Shown in pieces: positions 8,081 to 17,212 of a DNA stretch of 42,558 nt; the stretch's first letter is position 1; each line of letters begins with the position of its first letter. The stretch comes from an uncultured Halieaceae bacterium (GTDB lineage Bacteria; Pseudomonadota; Gammaproteobacteria; Pseudomonadales; Halieaceae), in NCBI GenBank assembly GCA_938074045.1, contig CALJGI010000003.1, positions 1 through 42,558 on the forward strand, given 5' to 3'. Made by a program: the position numbers and the translations under genes. The notes under the pieces were generated by a model that made no database searches, was not told the DNA's origin, and saw nothing but the letters and a program-made list of their open reading frames with translations.

Positions 8081-8463
8081 GCGTCCACGGACTCAATCAC
8101 TTTAATATAATGGCTACGCAGCCGCTTCTCGGTGAGGTGCGCGATTTTTATGTCGACGTTATTGGCCTGGCAGAGGGAGCCAGACCTGATTTCGGCGTGC
8201 CCGGTCACTGGCTCTATGCCGGTGACCAGGCTCTGGTCCATCTGGTTGATGCCACCGGTTGGAGCGAGGAAGATGTCGAAGTGTGTGCGCCGAGCTACCT
8301 GGATCATGTCGCCTTCACCTGCACCGATATCGATGCCACCGAAAAACGTCTGCTGGATATGGGCTGCGAGGTGAATCGCAGCGAGTTTCCGGAAGCCGGT
8401 ATTTATCAGCTGTTTTTGAAGGACCCCTCTGGCCTTGGGGTCGAGCTCAATTTTGTCGGATAG
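8077..8463 (+). CDS. VOC (glyoxalase/dioxygenase superfamily) protein
   Basis: A 128-residue single-module vicinal-oxygen-chelate protein. It has the paired beta-alpha-beta-beta-beta repeats: GLNHFNIMATQPLLGEVRDF at the start and YLDHVAFTCTDIDATEKRLL in the second half, ending DPSGLGVELNFVG. Candidate metal ligands are His 8, His 77 and Glu 123. Members include glyoxalases, dioxygenases, fosfomycin-resistance enzymes and isomerases; the substrate cannot be told here. The GTG start overlaps the stop of the preceding gene, and the stop TAG abuts the ATG of the isoaspartyl peptidase gene, so the three genes form one transcript. Confidence 0.85.
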   Translation: MSVHGLNHFNIMATQPLLGEVRDFYVDVIGLAEGARPDFGVPGHWLYAGDQALVHLVDATGWSEEDVEVCAPSYLDHVAFTCTDIDATEKRLLDMGCEVNRSEFPEAGIYQLFLKDPSGLGVELNFVG

Positions 8464-9468
8464 ATGAATCTTCGTGGCTTACTTTTGTGTGTTTGCATTG
8501 CCTTTTTGCTAATGTCCTGTCAGAGCTCTGAGCCGGAGGTCCGGTGGGCGCTGGTGATCCATGGCGGTGCGGGTGGTATCGACCGGGATCGGATGACGCC
8601 AGAGGTACAGAATGCCTATCACCAGGCGCTGGCCAGTGCGCTGGCCGCCGGGGAAGAAGTGCTGCGTGCCGGTGGGCCCGCACTGGATGCAGTCACCGAA
8701 GCGATCCAGGTTATGGAAGATTCCCCTTTGTTCAATGCCGGCCGCGGTGCTGTGTTTACGCATGAGGGTCGCAATGAACTGGATGCGTCCATCATGGTTG
8801 GCAGTGGCCTTGATGCCGGGGCCGTTGCTGGTGTCACCACCGTCAAGAATCCCATTCTCGCTGCGCGAGCTGTTATGGAGCGCTCACCCCATGTCATGCT
8901 CTCAGGGCAGGGGGCGGATCAATTTGCCTCGGAGCAGGGTTTAGAGACGGTGACTCCCGACTATTTTTATACCGAGCGACGCTGGAAGGATTTACAGCAG
9001 GTGTTGCAGGGTGGCAGCGAGGTCGCCGAGATCTCGGAAAATGGTGATTGGAAGTTTGGTACGGTTGGCGCTGTTGCGCTGGATCTGGACGGCAACCTGG
9101 TTGCCGGGACCTCAACCGGAGGTATGACCAATAAGCGCTGGGGGCGTATAGGTGATTCGCCGGTGATTGGTGCCGGAACCTATGCGGCTAATGATGCCTG
9201 CGCGGTGTCGGCTACCGGGCATGGAGAGTATTTTATCCGCCGCACAGTGGCACGGGATATCTGCGCCAGGGTTGAGTTTCTGGGGGAAGATCTCAAAACC
9301 GCAGCCGCGCAGGTCGTGGGGGAACAATTGGTCGCCATGGGCGGGAGCGGCGGTATCATTGCGGTTAATCGAGCAGGTGATATGGTTATGGAATTCAATT
9401 CCAAGGGCATGTTCCGCGGTAGTGTGAATTCAGCACAGGCTGCGCAGACCGCGATGTTCAAAGACTGA
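8464..9468 (+). CDS. Isoaspartyl peptidase / plant-type L-asparaginase, predicted lipoprotein
   Basis: A 334-residue N-terminal-nucleophile hydrolase that removes isoaspartyl residues from peptides or hydrolyses asparagine. The start of the enzyme proper (ALVIHGGAGGIDR) is at 29-41, and the glycine-rich GRGAV loop follows. The autoproteolysis site is DWKFG/TVGAVALD, with Thr 200 as the nucleophile exposed after cleavage into two subunits; GTSTGG (215-220) lines the active site. The first 19 residues form a lipoprotein signal (MNLRGLLLCVCIAFLLMSC), placing the enzyme on the outside of the inner membrane or on the outer membrane. The ATG immediately follows the stop of the VOC gene. Confidence 0.93.
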   Translation: MNLRGLLLCVCIAFLLMSCQSSEPEVRWALVIHGGAGGIDRDRMTPEVQNAYHQALASALAAGEEVLRAGGPALDAVTEAIQVMEDSPLFNAGRGAVFTHEGRNELDASIMVGSGLDAGAVAGVTTVKNPILAARAVMERSPHVMLSGQGADQFASEQGLETVTPDYFYTERRWKDLQQVLQGGSEVAEISENGDWKFGTVGAVALDLDGNLVAGTSTGGMTNKRWGRIGDSPVIGAGTYAANDACAVSATGHGEYFIRRTVARDICARVEFLGEDLKTAAAQVVGEQLVAMGGSGGIIAVNRAGDMVMEFNSKGMFRGSVNSAQAAQTAMFKD

Positions 9469-9635
9469 TATCAACCGGAGTCGAAATGTCAGTGGCATGG
9501 TCCAGCCGCGGCAGGCATACCCAGCTTCGCCACCTCTGCTGTTTTTGACCACTCAATATTGCGAGATTATGCCATTGTGCGGGACACCTGCCGGTCCTAA
9601 GATGCGGCCATTCTAATTTGTCTGGAACATTTCCT

Positions 9636-11342
9636 ATGCCAGAAATCCGTAAGCAATATGACGAAGCGCTGGAGCCCCTCATCGGCCCGGGTGGCCCCTT
9701 TGAAGTTGTCCCCGGCGTGGTAAACGGTGTGGACATGAAGGTCTACAAGAATGCGCCGCGTACTCTGCTGGAGGTTTTCTCGCCGGCGGCGGAGCACGGC
9801 GACAAAGAGTTTCTGGTCTATGAAGGTGAGCGCTGGAGTTTCGCCGATATAATTTCTCAAGCTGCTGCTCTCGGTCACCAGTTGGTCGCACGGGCGGGCA
9901 TTTCCCCGGGTGATCGCGTCGCCATCGCTATGCGCAATTATCCGGAATGGATGAGCGCATACATAGCAGTCACTTCCATCGGTGCGGTGGTGGTTCCGCT
10001 CAATAGCTGGGGAACTGCCCGGGAACTGGCCTTTGCACTTGAGGATGCCGATGCACGTGCTGTCTTCTGTGACGAGCAGCGATTTGCCAGCCTGAGTGAT
10101 TATCTGACAGGCAAGGATATATTCACCATTGTGGTGCGTGCGGGGGAACTTCCGTCCGCAGATAACATGTGTGCACTTGAGGACTTCATACAAGGCGTTG
10201 AGGGCGCCACCATGCCTGTTGTTGATATCGACCCGTCTGACCCCGCAATGATCATGTACACCTCCGGCACGACTGGAAAGCCCAAGGGGGCTCTGTCCAG
10301 CCATTTTGCCATGGGCCAGACTGTCGCTAATTTTGAATGCAGTGGTGCGGCGATGGCCATGAGCAACATGAACATCATTGAGTCAATGATGGCCAAAGGT
10401 TTGGAACCCACAAACCTGCTGGCTGTGCCGCTGTTTCACGTGAGTGGCTGCCACGCTCAGTTTCTGCTGAATTTCCGCGCCGGACGCCGGATTGTGATGA
10501 TGTACAAGTGGGATACCCAGCGGGCTTTTGATTATATCGAACAGGAAAAAATTACCATGCTCAGCGCGGCGCCCAGCATGCTGCTGGACCTCTTGGATGC
10601 GCCGGAGTTTGCCGAGCGGGATACCTCGAGTCTGTCAGGTATGGGTGTTGGTGGGGCGGCGACTCCCGCCAAAGCTATTCAGTTGATGAATGATCAGGTG
10701 CCGGATCACTTCAGCGGCACCGGCTGGGGTATGACGGAGACCAATGCGGCGGGTTCATCGATGACCGGCGCTGCCTTCAATCGCAACACGGGGTCTGCCG
10801 GGTTTGTGCATCCTGTTGTTCAGATCGAAATACGCGATGATGCCGGGGCTGTTTTGTCCCATGGTATACCCGGTACGATTTGGGTTAAGTCACCCACGTT
10901 GGTCACTGGCTATTGGAATCGACCCGAGGTTAACGAGCTCGAATTTGTCCAGGGCTGGTTTAACAGCGGTGATGTGGGTTACACCACCGAGCATGGGTAT
11001 TTGTTTCTCTCCGATCGCGCCAAGGACATGGTCATACGCGGTGGCGAGAATATTTATCCAGCCGAGATTGAGAACCTCTTACTGGAGTTTGAGGGGGTGC
11101 ATGAGGCAGCGGCATTCGGGGTGCCGCATGAGCGCCTGGGCGAAGAGCTTGCCGTAACGGTGGTACCTAAAAAGGCTGTGACCCTGGATGAAGTGGATAT
11201 TCGCGATTTTTGCCGGGAGAACCTTGCCGCCTTTAAGGTGCCCAGCCTGGTTTTTATCTCCGCAGAGCCGCTGCCACGGAATGCAACGAACAAGATTCTC
11301 AAGCAGCAGTTGCGTGAGGCGGTGCTAGCGAAACGCCAGTGA
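9636..11342 (+). CDS. Class I adenylate-forming acyl-CoA synthetase (AMP-dependent ligase)
   Basis: A 568-residue enzyme that activates a carboxylic acid with ATP and transfers it to CoA. The P-loop YTSGTTGKPKG is at 208-218, GWGMTET marks the adenine-binding turn, GDVGY and RAKDMVIRGGENIYPAEIE the hinge region, and NKILKQQL holds the catalytic C-terminal Lys. Length fits fatty-acid or aryl-acid CoA ligases; the substrate is not evident. The ATG at 9636 is chosen over a TTG 18 bases upstream. About 167 bases separate it from the isoaspartyl peptidase gene, so it probably has its own promoter. The symporter gene follows 43 bases downstream. Confidence 0.92.
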   Translation: MPEIRKQYDEALEPLIGPGGPFEVVPGVVNGVDMKVYKNAPRTLLEVFSPAAEHGDKEFLVYEGERWSFADIISQAAALGHQLVARAGISPGDRVAIAMRNYPEWMSAYIAVTSIGAVVVPLNSWGTARELAFALEDADARAVFCDEQRFASLSDYLTGKDIFTIVVRAGELPSADNMCALEDFIQGVEGATMPVVDIDPSDPAMIMYTSGTTGKPKGALSSHFAMGQTVANFECSGAAMAMSNMNIIESMMAKGLEPTNLLAVPLFHVSGCHAQFLLNFRAGRRIVMMYKWDTQRAFDYIEQEKITMLSAAPSMLLDLLDAPEFAERDTSSLSGMGVGGAATPAKAIQLMNDQVPDHFSGTGWGMTETNAAGSSMTGAAFNRNTGSAGFVHPVVQIEIRDDAGAVLSHGIPGTIWVKSPTLVTGYWNRPEVNELEFVQGWFNSGDVGYTTEHGYLFLSDRAKDMVIRGGENIYPAEIENLLLEFEGVHEAAAFGVPHERLGEELAVTVVPKKAVTLDEVDIRDFCRENLAAFKVPSLVFISAEPLPRNATNKILKQQLREAVLAKRQ

Positions 11343-11385
11343 CTAGGCTAGAGTCGGGGGAAATCATAATTTGACAGGCGGCCGC

Positions 11386-12693
11386 ATGAGCCTCACTGCA
11401 CGCATTTTAATTGCCATGGTCAGCGGAATCGTGTTCGGTTCTATCCTCAACGTACTGATGTCAACGCAGGGACTGGGAGAGGTTGGCACCGCCTGGCTGG
11501 CCAACGTTCTGGTCGGTGGCATTTTCGATGGTATTGGCTCCATCTTCGTTGCTTCCCTCAAGTTATTGGTGGTTCCATTGGTTTTTGTGTCACTTATATG
11601 TGGCACCTGTGCGTTGGGTGATAACGCACGCATGGGAACCATCGCGGGGAAAACCCTGCTCCTCTACATGGCTACCACGGCAATTGCCATCACTCTGGCC
11701 CTGATCGCCGCCCTGGCAGTGCAACCCGGGGTTGGGCTGGAGTTGGCCGGCACGGCAAATTTTGTCGCGCGGGAAGCGCCGCCGCTGAAAGACGTGCTCA
11801 TCAATATTTTTCCCTCCAACCCGGTGCGAGCCATGGCAGACGGGGAGATGTTACAGATCATCGTATTTGCCTTGTTGATGGGCTATGCGATCTCCCACGC
11901 TGGCGAGCAGGGCGCTCGCATCGCAGATTTCTTCCGTGATTTTGAACAGGTCATCATGAAGATGGTATCGGTACTGATGGCGCTGGCCCCCTATGGTGTT
12001 TTCTGCCTGTTGGCGAAGCTGTTCTCTGAGTTGGGCGTGGGCGCGATTCTGGATCTGGCCCGCTACTTCCTGACAGTGCTCTTCGTTTTGTTGTTACACG
12101 GATTGGGGGTCTACAGCATGATGCTGAAAGCTCTCACCGGCTTGAACCCCAAGCTCCTGCTGGCCAAGATGCGCCCGGTGTGGGCTTTTGCTTTCAGTAC
12201 CGCCTCATCAGGTGCGACTCTACCCATTACGATGCGGGCAGTTGAAAAGCGTCTGGGCGTTAAAAATTCGGTTGCTTCATTTACTGTGCCGCTGGGTGCG
12301 ACCATCAATATGGATGGCACCGCCATTATGCAGGGCGTGGCTACAGTGTTTATTGCGCAGGTCTATGGTATCGATCTGGGAGCGACTGAGTTGCTTACCG
12401 TCGTATTGACGGCGACATTGGCATCGGTGGGCACGGCGGCAGTTCCCGGTGTTGGCCTGATTACACTGTCAATGGTGTTGCAGCAAGTGGGGTTGCCGGT
12501 AGAGGGGATTGCATTGATTATCGGGGTGGACCGCTTGTTGGATATGGTCCGTACCATGATCAATGTGACCGGTGACGCGATGGTGTCACTGGTGGTGGCC
12601 CACAGCGAGGACGCATTGGATCACGAGGTTTTCAACGATCCTCACGCTGATGTCATGAGTGTCGCCGAGGTGGAACAACCAGTTCCTGCCTAG
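11386..12693 (+). CDS. Dicarboxylate/amino acid:cation symporter (DAACS, GltP/DctA type)
   Basis: A 435-residue membrane transporter of the glutamate/aspartate/C4-dicarboxylate family, importing substrate with Na+ or H+. The first helices are MSLTARILIAMVSGIVFGSI and following. The re-entrant loop HP1 carries STASSGATLPITM, helix 7 carries NMDGTAIMQG, HP2 GVGLITLSMVL, and helix 8 DRLLDMVRTMINVTGD, where the Asp and Asn bind substrate and cation. The ATG at 11386 has an AGGCGG site and is preferred over a TTG at 11371. Its TAG overlaps the TAG of the convergent acyltransferase gene through a CTAG shared at 12690-12693. Substrate is not determined. Confidence 0.93.
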   Translation: MSLTARILIAMVSGIVFGSILNVLMSTQGLGEVGTAWLANVLVGGIFDGIGSIFVASLKLLVVPLVFVSLICGTCALGDNARMGTIAGKTLLLYMATTAIAITLALIAALAVQPGVGLELAGTANFVAREAPPLKDVLINIFPSNPVRAMADGEMLQIIVFALLMGYAISHAGEQGARIADFFRDFEQVIMKMVSVLMALAPYGVFCLLAKLFSELGVGAILDLARYFLTVLFVLLLHGLGVYSMMLKALTGLNPKLLLAKMRPVWAFAFSTASSGATLPITMRAVEKRLGVKNSVASFTVPLGATINMDGTAIMQGVATVFIAQVYGIDLGATELLTVVLTATLASVGTAAVPGVGLITLSMVLQQVGLPVEGIALIIGVDRLLDMVRTMINVTGDAMVSLVVAHSEDALDHEVFNDPHADVMSVAEVEQPVPA

Positions 12694-13616
12694 TAGAAAG
12701 CTGCAGCCCCTTCGGGTCGCGTTTTGAAGCGTCGATGAGCCCAGAGGTACTGCTCGGGGTGTTCTCGAATCGCTGCCTCCAGCAACTGGTTCATGCGGGC
12801 GGCATCGGCAACCACATCTTCAGTTGGAAAATTTTCCAGAAAGTCATCGATTTCTATGGCGACCTTGTTGTCGTCGGTGCGATGACATTTCGCTACCGCC
12901 ACTTGCGCGCCTGTTGCACGTGCATAGTCGCTCGCCGCCGTGATCGTAGCCGCCTGTTCATTGAATAAAGGCACGAATACGCTGCGCTTGGCGCCCATAT
13001 CCTGATCGGGCACTATCAGTCCCGCTTTGCCGGATCGTACGCGATCGAGAAAATCCGCAACCCGTTTGCGCGGCATCAGCTCCACTTCAAATTGCGCCCG
13101 ACCCCTGGCTGACACATACTCAAACACGGGGTTGTCGTGAACCCGATAGAGTACAGAAAAGGGTATCCGGGTAGCCAGGTGGCTGAAGGCAATTTCCAGG
13201 CAGGTCATGTGCGTGGCGAGTAGCAGTACCCGTTCACCATTGTCCAGTGCTTGTTGCACTTTCTTGGCACCGGTGACGCGGAAGAGGTGTGTGGTTTTTT
13301 CTGGGTTGGTCCACCATACGATGCCCGATTCGAACAGGGTCACGCCAAAGGCCTTAAAGCTGGCACGTGCCATTTCTTCCCGCTCCGCGTCGCTGAGCTC
13401 TGGCAAGCAGATGGCCAGTGTTTTAAGCGCGACACTGCGGCGGCTGGATAGCAGGCGGTAGAGAAGACCCCCCAGCCTGCGACCTACAGCCTGCATGGCG
13501 GCATAGGGCAGGCGTGATACCAGCCAGACGATGCCGAACCAAAGCCAGAGCAACCAATAGCGCGGTGCCACTAGGGCGGCGGAAAAATGAACAATTCCTG
13601 AGCGCTGATAAGTCAT
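12690..13616 (-). CDS. Lipid A biosynthesis acyltransferase (LpxL/HtrB family)
   Basis: A 308-residue inner-membrane enzyme adding a secondary acyl chain to lipid A. An N-terminal hydrophobic anchor is at about 17-35 (APRYWLLWLWFGIVWLVSRL). The catalytic H-x4-E motif is HMTCLE (His 136, Glu 141) after RVLLLAT, and later come KAGLIVPDQDMGAKRSVFV and the Thr/Ala-rich substrate segment. The frame extends upstream to 13811, but the extension lacks family features and would run through the aminotransferase start region; the ATG at 13616 gives the usual family length. Which acyl position is modified is not evident. It diverges from the aminotransferase and converges on the symporter with a 4-base overlap. 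Confidence 0.9.
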   Translation of the reverse strand: MTYQRSGIVHFSAALVAPRYWLLWLWFGIVWLVSRLPYAAMQAVGRRLGGLLYRLLSSRRSVALKTLAICLPELSDAEREEMARASFKAFGVTLFESGIVWWTNPEKTTHLFRVTGAKKVQQALDNGERVLLLATHMTCLEIAFSHLATRIPFSVLYRVHDNPVFEYVSARGRAQFEVELMPRKRVADFLDRVRSGKAGLIVPDQDMGAKRSVFVPLFNEQAATITAASDYARATGAQVAVAKCHRTDDNKVAIEIDDFLENFPTEDVVADAARMNQLLEAAIREHPEQYLWAHRRFKTRPEGAAAFY

Positions 13617-13728
13617 GCTAATCTCGATACTGGCGTTGCCGCGCCACATTAGCAGATTTCTTGGCATTGGACAGTATCCTCTGTTCAGGCATAATCTGCC
13701 GTCTTTTGATTCAAGCTGGAATATGGCG

Positions 13729-14922
13729 ATGTTGAGCGATTTTTCTCCCTTACCCCCGGATCCCATTCTTGGTTTGTCCGCTGCGTACCGGGAAGACCGC
13801 AACCCGAACAAAGTCGATTTGGGTGTAGGTGTTTATAAAGACGATAGCGGTGTCAGTCCGATCATGGCCGCTGTGAAGCAGGCCGAGGCCGCTATCCTTT
13901 TGGAGGAGCAGAGCAAGGCTTACCTGCCCCCAGTTGGTACCGAGGGATTTCTTGTCGGCATGCAGCAAATGCTGTTTGGCGAGAACCATGCGGTGGTGCT
14001 CGACGGGCGGTGCAAGACGCAGCAGACAACCGGTGGCTGCGGTGCCCTGCGGGTTGCGGCACAATTACTGATGAGGGGGAGTGACAGCGCTACGGTTTGG
14101 GTGAGCACGCCGACCTGGGCTAATCATGTGCCGTTGTTGGGCGATGCTGGAATCACTATTCGCGAATACCCCTACTACGACTATACGACGCATACGATTG
14201 ATTTTGATGGCATGCTCAGTGGGCTTGAACAGGCGGCGGCGGGAGACTTCGTGCTGCTGCACGGTTGCTGCCACAATCCCTGTGGTGCCGATCTATCGCT
14301 GTCGCAGTGGGAAATACTGTCCGGTTATCTGGGGCAACGGGGCCTTACGCCCTTTGTTGACCTGGCTTATCAGGGTCTGGGAGACGGTCTCGATGAAGAT
14401 GTTGCAGGCCTGCGTCTGCTGGCGGACACCCTGCCAGAAATGATTGTGGCGAGTTCCTGCTCCAAAAATTTCGGTCTTTATCGCGAACGTACCGGGACGC
14501 TGAGTGTGATAGCCGATACCGCGGAACACGCCGACAACGCCCTTAAGCAGATGCTGAACGTAGCGAGGGGCATCTACTCAATGCCACCATCGCACGGCGC
14601 GGCTATTGTTGAAACCATATTGCAGGACAGTGAGCTGACCGAAGTCTGGGCCAGTGAACTCAACATCATGCGTCAACGCATCAATGGCCTGCGTCTGGAT
14701 TTTGCCGAGCAGGCGGCGGCCCGTGGTATCGGTCGGGACTTCAGTCATATTGCCCGGGAAAAGGGTATGTTCTCTTTTCTGGGAATATCGGCGGAGGAAG
14801 TTGAATGTCTGAAGAGCGAGTACAGCGTCTATATGGTCAACTCCAGTCGTATCAATGTCGCTGGTATGAATAGCAGCAACATGGAGTATCTGGTGGACGC
14901 TCTGGCGGCGGTTCTGGCTTAA
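13729..14922 (+). CDS. Class I aspartate/aromatic-amino-acid aminotransferase (AspC/TyrB type)
   Basis: A 397-residue PLP enzyme interconverting aspartate or aromatic amino acids and their 2-oxo acids. The N-terminus MLSDFSPLPPDPILGLSAAY and NKVDLGVGVYKD match the gammaproteobacterial AspC/TyrB group. PLP-binding residues are visible: HNPCGAD (the usual HNPTG, with Cys replacing Thr), Asp 211 and Tyr 214 in FVDLAYQGLG, and the Schiff-base Lys 246 in SSCSKNFGLYRERTG. ATG codons occur at 13723 and 13729; the second is preferred for its 8-base spacing to a GGA site and agreement with AspC. AspC and TyrB activities cannot be told apart here. Confidence 0.93.
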   Translation: MLSDFSPLPPDPILGLSAAYREDRNPNKVDLGVGVYKDDSGVSPIMAAVKQAEAAILLEEQSKAYLPPVGTEGFLVGMQQMLFGENHAVVLDGRCKTQQTTGGCGALRVAAQLLMRGSDSATVWVSTPTWANHVPLLGDAGITIREYPYYDYTTHTIDFDGMLSGLEQAAAGDFVLLHGCCHNPCGADLSLSQWEILSGYLGQRGLTPFVDLAYQGLGDGLDEDVAGLRLLADTLPEMIVASSCSKNFGLYRERTGTLSVIADTAEHADNALKQMLNVARGIYSMPPSHGAAIVETILQDSELTEVWASELNIMRQRINGLRLDFAEQAAARGIGRDFSHIAREKGMFSFLGISAEEVECLKSEYSVYMVNSSRINVAGMNSSNMEYLVDALAAVLA

Positions 14923-15557
14923 CGGCGCAGGCGAGTTACCACGCCAGCAACCAGCAGTAGTGCAAGCGCGGCAAGTGGCCAGGTCGTGTCCGGCAGATAG
15001 GGTGCCCGGTTGAAAGCATCGCTGACGCCGCGCACGCTCCACAGATTGCCACTACCCCGACCGATCACCAACTGGCCTTTCATGCCTTTCTCCATGTGTT
15101 GTGCCATATCACAGTGGACCAGATAGGTGCGGTCATCCGGGGGTACAATAAATGTGCCGGTTACCTGTCTGCCCGCCATGGCCTCCAGGTGGAACATACC
15201 TGCGGAATACAGGTATTTCGGCAGACCGTGAACCATCCACTGATGCCTGACTTGGTCTTCGTTGATAAAGGTGATGGTCAGGCGGCTGCAGCCCGGCGCT
15301 CTTACCTCATGCTGACTCATGCCAAAGGTCATGCCTGGCGTGTTTTCTGCGTATTTCGCTCCAGCGTGAATTGTGAGCTCAATATCTTCGCTGATCTGGT
15401 CGCAGCCGCGGGGTAATGTGGTCTTGTTTTCATACATGACCATGCCGCTGTCGCTAACGGACATATTGTGATGCGCGTGGTGATCGTGTTCCTGGGCCAG
15501 GCTGCCATGTGCCAGGAACAGGGTCCAAAATAGTGCCAAGAGGCGCTTCGGCTTCAT
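14919..15557 (-). CDS. Membrane-anchored cupredoxin-domain protein
   Basis: A 212-residue protein with a signal peptide (MKPKRLLALFWTLFLAHGSL...A), a His-rich mature N-terminus (HDHHAHH), a cupredoxin domain and a C-terminal membrane helix (about 192-208) ending in Arg residues. Likely type-1 copper ligands are a His in RHQWMVHG (105 or 110), Cys 149 in VHCDMAQHMEKGM, His 154 and Met 159. It is probably an electron carrier or copper-handling partner of the adjacent multicopper oxidase. The ATG overlaps the oxidase stop by four bases (ATGA), so the two are coupled, and it is the last gene of the three-gene operon. Its stop overlaps the aminotransferase stop by four bases. Confidence 0.85.
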   Translation of the reverse strand: MKPKRLLALFWTLFLAHGSLAQEHDHHAHHNMSVSDSGMVMYENKTTLPRGCDQISEDIELTIHAGAKYAENTPGMTFGMSQHEVRAPGCSRLTITFINEDQVRHQWMVHGLPKYLYSAGMFHLEAMAGRQVTGTFIVPPDDRTYLVHCDMAQHMEKGMKGQLVIGRGSGNLWSVRGVSDAFNRAPYLPDTTWPLAALALLLVAGVVTRLRR

Positions 15558-17212
15558 CTGCGTCGGGGCAGCACGGCGGCCACGGCCAATCCGAGCCCCA
15601 GTGCCAACAGCGCAATGCGTAACACCAATCGCCAATCAGAACCCGGGTCAGAAAATTGGCCGGGTGCGTAGGCCTCCCAGACCGGTATTTCCTTGCGATA
15701 GAACTCCTCGGTAAAATAGGGCGTGTAACTGGTACCCAGGGTTTTGGGCCAGCCAGCGTCATCCAGATAGTCCCGGTAAACAATAGCGCTGATATTGCCA
15801 CCGGGTCCGATACCATCTGTGGTCACACCCTGATACTGGTGATCGTGGTAGGGCCAGATACCCGCGCCGTAGGAACTCACTCCGTCATTCACACTGCTGA
15901 GTTCGAGATCTGCTCGCTGGGAGGTGCCTAACCAGACAACGTCCTGAGGGAAACGGGCTGCCTCGGGGACGCGACTGCCGTCTTTGTGGGTGACGGTGAA
16001 TTTATGGCCATGCGTATGTAGGGCGATACCCTTGGCACCACCATTGACGACACGTAGTTTGGTGCGTTGGCCTGGCTCCGTAACGATCAACGACTCACGA
16101 AAGGTGTAAGGGAAGGAGCGCCCATTCAGCACGAAATAGTCACTGCTTGCGTCGGTGATATCATATTCGCGATGCATTGCCCGGGTGATCAATCTCGGAT
16201 CATTGTTGCGCTGAATCTCAGCGCTGAGTTCACGATCCAGATCAAGATAGTGCAGATCGTATTCCTGCTGATAGTTTTCCCGCACGGCGACGCTGGGATG
16301 ACGCACAGATCCGGCGCCTATGTTGATGGTCTGTAGCCAGTTGTCAGGTCTGTTCTCTTCAATAATGAACAAACCCTGCAGGCCCATCATCACATGCACA
16401 TGAGGCTGTACATGGCAGTGGTAAAACATGGTGCCGCTACTGCGCGGGGTTAGTTCATAGCGGCGCGCGCCACCTGGCATTACCGGCATTTCACTGGTGA
16501 TGGGAACGCCATCGTTACCTTCCCCGGTGCTGTCGACGAATCCGTGATCAGCGCCATGCAGGTGTAACGTGTGTGGCATGTAGTGGGTATTCTCCAGAGT
16601 AATATAGACGCGATCTCCCTGCTCTACGCGAAGGGTCGGCGACGGCAATCGCAGGTTGGGTCGGGCGAGATTGGATTCAAAGTTTTCGGTGGCCATGCCA
16701 GCAAGCTTCGGTGCAAAAACCCACAAGCCAGGTTTTATGCCAGGAGCCAGACTGTATTCTGTGACAGGGGCCGGTTGCTCGGCGGAGGCGCCATTCAGCT
16801 CTACTACTTCAAGTCGTATATGTATCTCATCGGGATCGCCGTCGCCGTCCAGATCGCGACCTTTGGTGACGGCGTCGCTGGTGAATCCACTCTTACTCAG
16901 AGTGTCGGCGGATACGTTGTTGCTGCCGCGGATAGCAGTGGCCACACTCCACGGATTGTCTGGCACACAGCCAGCCACCGCCGGTAGTGTCAGTCCTTCT
17001 ATGACACGCTCATTGCGCCAGCCTGAGAGATCCGGTGGGCAGAACACTTCAGCTTCTGCGGAGGCGTAATCGACTGAAGCCGGGAGGGGGCGAAATGCCG
17101 CAGCACCAAACCATTGACTCAACTGAACCCGCGCCGCCTGCGGGTACCACTGCGGTGGGAGGGCAAACAGAATAAGAAGGCCACTCAGCAACAGCAGGCG
17201 AGATGCAGTCAT
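15554..17212 (-). CDS. Multicopper oxidase, two-domain-like, with type-1 copper motif in the N-terminal domain
   Basis: A 552-residue secreted protein with an N-terminal hydrophobic signal/anchor (residues 4-20) and a C-terminal membrane helix (about 528-548) ending PRRR. Copper motifs are HTLHLHG (His 214, 217, 219) and YHCHVQPHVHVMMG (His 265, Cys 266, His 267, His 271, Met 276) in the first cupredoxin domain, then LHTHGHKF (399-405) and YHDHQYQG (456, 458) in the second. The only T1 Cys is in domain 1; the second domain has Asp in its place. Residues 120-128 form an EF-hand-like DLDGDGDPD loop, probably binding Ca2+. It overlaps its upstream and downstream genes by four bases each. The substrate is unknown. 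Confidence 0.88.
   Translation of the reverse strand: MTASRLLLLSGLLILFALPPQWYPQAARVQLSQWFGAAAFRPLPASVDYASAEAEVFCPPDLSGWRNERVIEGLTLPAVAGCVPDNPWSVATAIRGSNNVSADTLSKSGFTSDAVTKGRDLDGDGDPDEIHIRLEVVELNGASAEQPAPVTEYSLAPGIKPGLWVFAPKLAGMATENFESNLARPNLRLPSPTLRVEQGDRVYITLENTHYMPHTLHLHGADHGFVDSTGEGNDGVPITSEMPVMPGGARRYELTPRSSGTMFYHCHVQPHVHVMMGLQGLFIIEENRPDNWLQTINIGAGSVRHPSVAVRENYQQEYDLHYLDLDRELSAEIQRNNDPRLITRAMHREYDITDASSDYFVLNGRSFPYTFRESLIVTEPGQRTKLRVVNGGAKGIALHTHGHKFTVTHKDGSRVPEAARFPQDVVWLGTSQRADLELSSVNDGVSSYGAGIWPYHDHQYQGVTTDGIGPGGNISAIVYRDYLDDAGWPKTLGTSYTPYFTEEFYRKEIPVWEAYAPGQFSDPGSDWRLVLRIALLALGLGLAVAAVLPRRR

Noticed and set aside
9545..9580. Possible promoter before the acyl-CoA ligase gene (TTGACC then TATGCC)
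   Set aside because: The -10 match is poor, so it cannot be separated from chance.
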